From NCBI GenBank assembly GCA_035532475.1, contig DATKQY010000003.1, positions 1 to 64,000 on the forward strand: a stretch of DNA of 64,000 nucleotides, given 5' to 3'. Position numbers and translations under genes: made by a program. Below are positions 63,904 through 64,000 of this stretch, piece after piece. The notes beneath the pieces are model-generated. The model did not search any database and was not told the DNA's origin. It saw nothing but the letters and a program-made list of their open reading frames with translations. Position 1 is the stretch's first letter; each line of letters opens with the position of its first letter. Source of the stretch: DATKQY01 sp035532475 (GTDB taxonomy: Bacteria; Actinomycetota; Acidimicrobiia; Acidimicrobiales; Bog-793).

Positions 63904-64000
63904 CGGCCACGATGCCTCGGGTGGCTCCAGGTGCAGGTCGCTCTCGGGACGCGCGACAGCGTCGAATTGGCCGCCCTGAGGGGTGCCGGACCGCTTACGG

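Overview
The window is GC-rich (about 70% or more), densely coded DNA from an actinobacterium. Gene content and order (CarD-IspD-IspF-RlmB, an RsrA/SigR-type pair, coproheme decarboxylase HemQ, GpgS, a DUF2342-type zinc protease beside tilS-hpt, DUF3263, GTG/TTG starts) point to Actinomycetota. I lean to Acidimicrobiia from general resemblance, which is an inference and not a measurement.

Layout. 1-4.9 kb: the end of a potassium uptake operon (kdpB end, kdpC) with kdpE and a KdpD that is split into two divergent genes. 4.9-12.4 kb: an orphan ABC ATPase, a yceI/marR divergent pair sharing a palindrome, aconitase, an endonuclease/phosphatase-fold protein and an amidase. 12.4-21.3 kb: CcdA, DUF3263, OtsB, a frameshifted VOC gene, an HtrA-type protease, a PAS-PAS-GAF-GGDEF-EAL regulator and a gpgS-otsA operon. 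Trehalose and glucosylglycerate synthesis are therefore clustered. 21.3-28.7 kb: a SAM riboswitch, a threonine-synthase-like gene and a MoaD-like sulfur carrier; groEL under a CIRCE operator; HemQ; LarE with a NIL-domain protein; NUDIX and PAC2. 28.8-32.6 kb: GNAT, a DHA2 exporter behind an operator palindrome and a short leader ORF, and citrate synthase.

32.8-43.4 kb: carD-ispD-ispF-rlmB, DisA, RadA, NhaA, ClpC and a long-chain polyprenyl diphosphate synthase. 43.4-55.2 kb: a long minus-strand array read zinc protease > tilS > hpt > folE > folP > pseudophosphatase-like > folB > folK > panC > nadB > nadC > coaX > lysS. It couples folate, pantothenate/CoA and NAD synthesis through many 4-nt start/stop overlaps. 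55.2-57.3 kb: the anti-sigma/sigma pair and a zinc-free quinone-reductase-like enzyme.

57.3-64 kb is looser: a two-span membrane protein with a DosR-like box upstream, a D-2-hydroxyacid dehydrogenase behind a hairpin and a 15-bp tandem repeat, tRNA-Thr(CGU), a decayed integrase, three iteron-like repeats, an AAA/DUF4143 ATPase, transposase debris and a Fic protein. This looks like an old, eroding integrative island that uses the tRNA 3' end.

Items most worth a second look are the SAM-riboswitch/ThrC-like/sulfur-carrier operon (possible protein-thiocarboxylate route to homocysteine), the Cys-to-Gln PTP-like protein inside the folate operon, and the divergent split KdpD.
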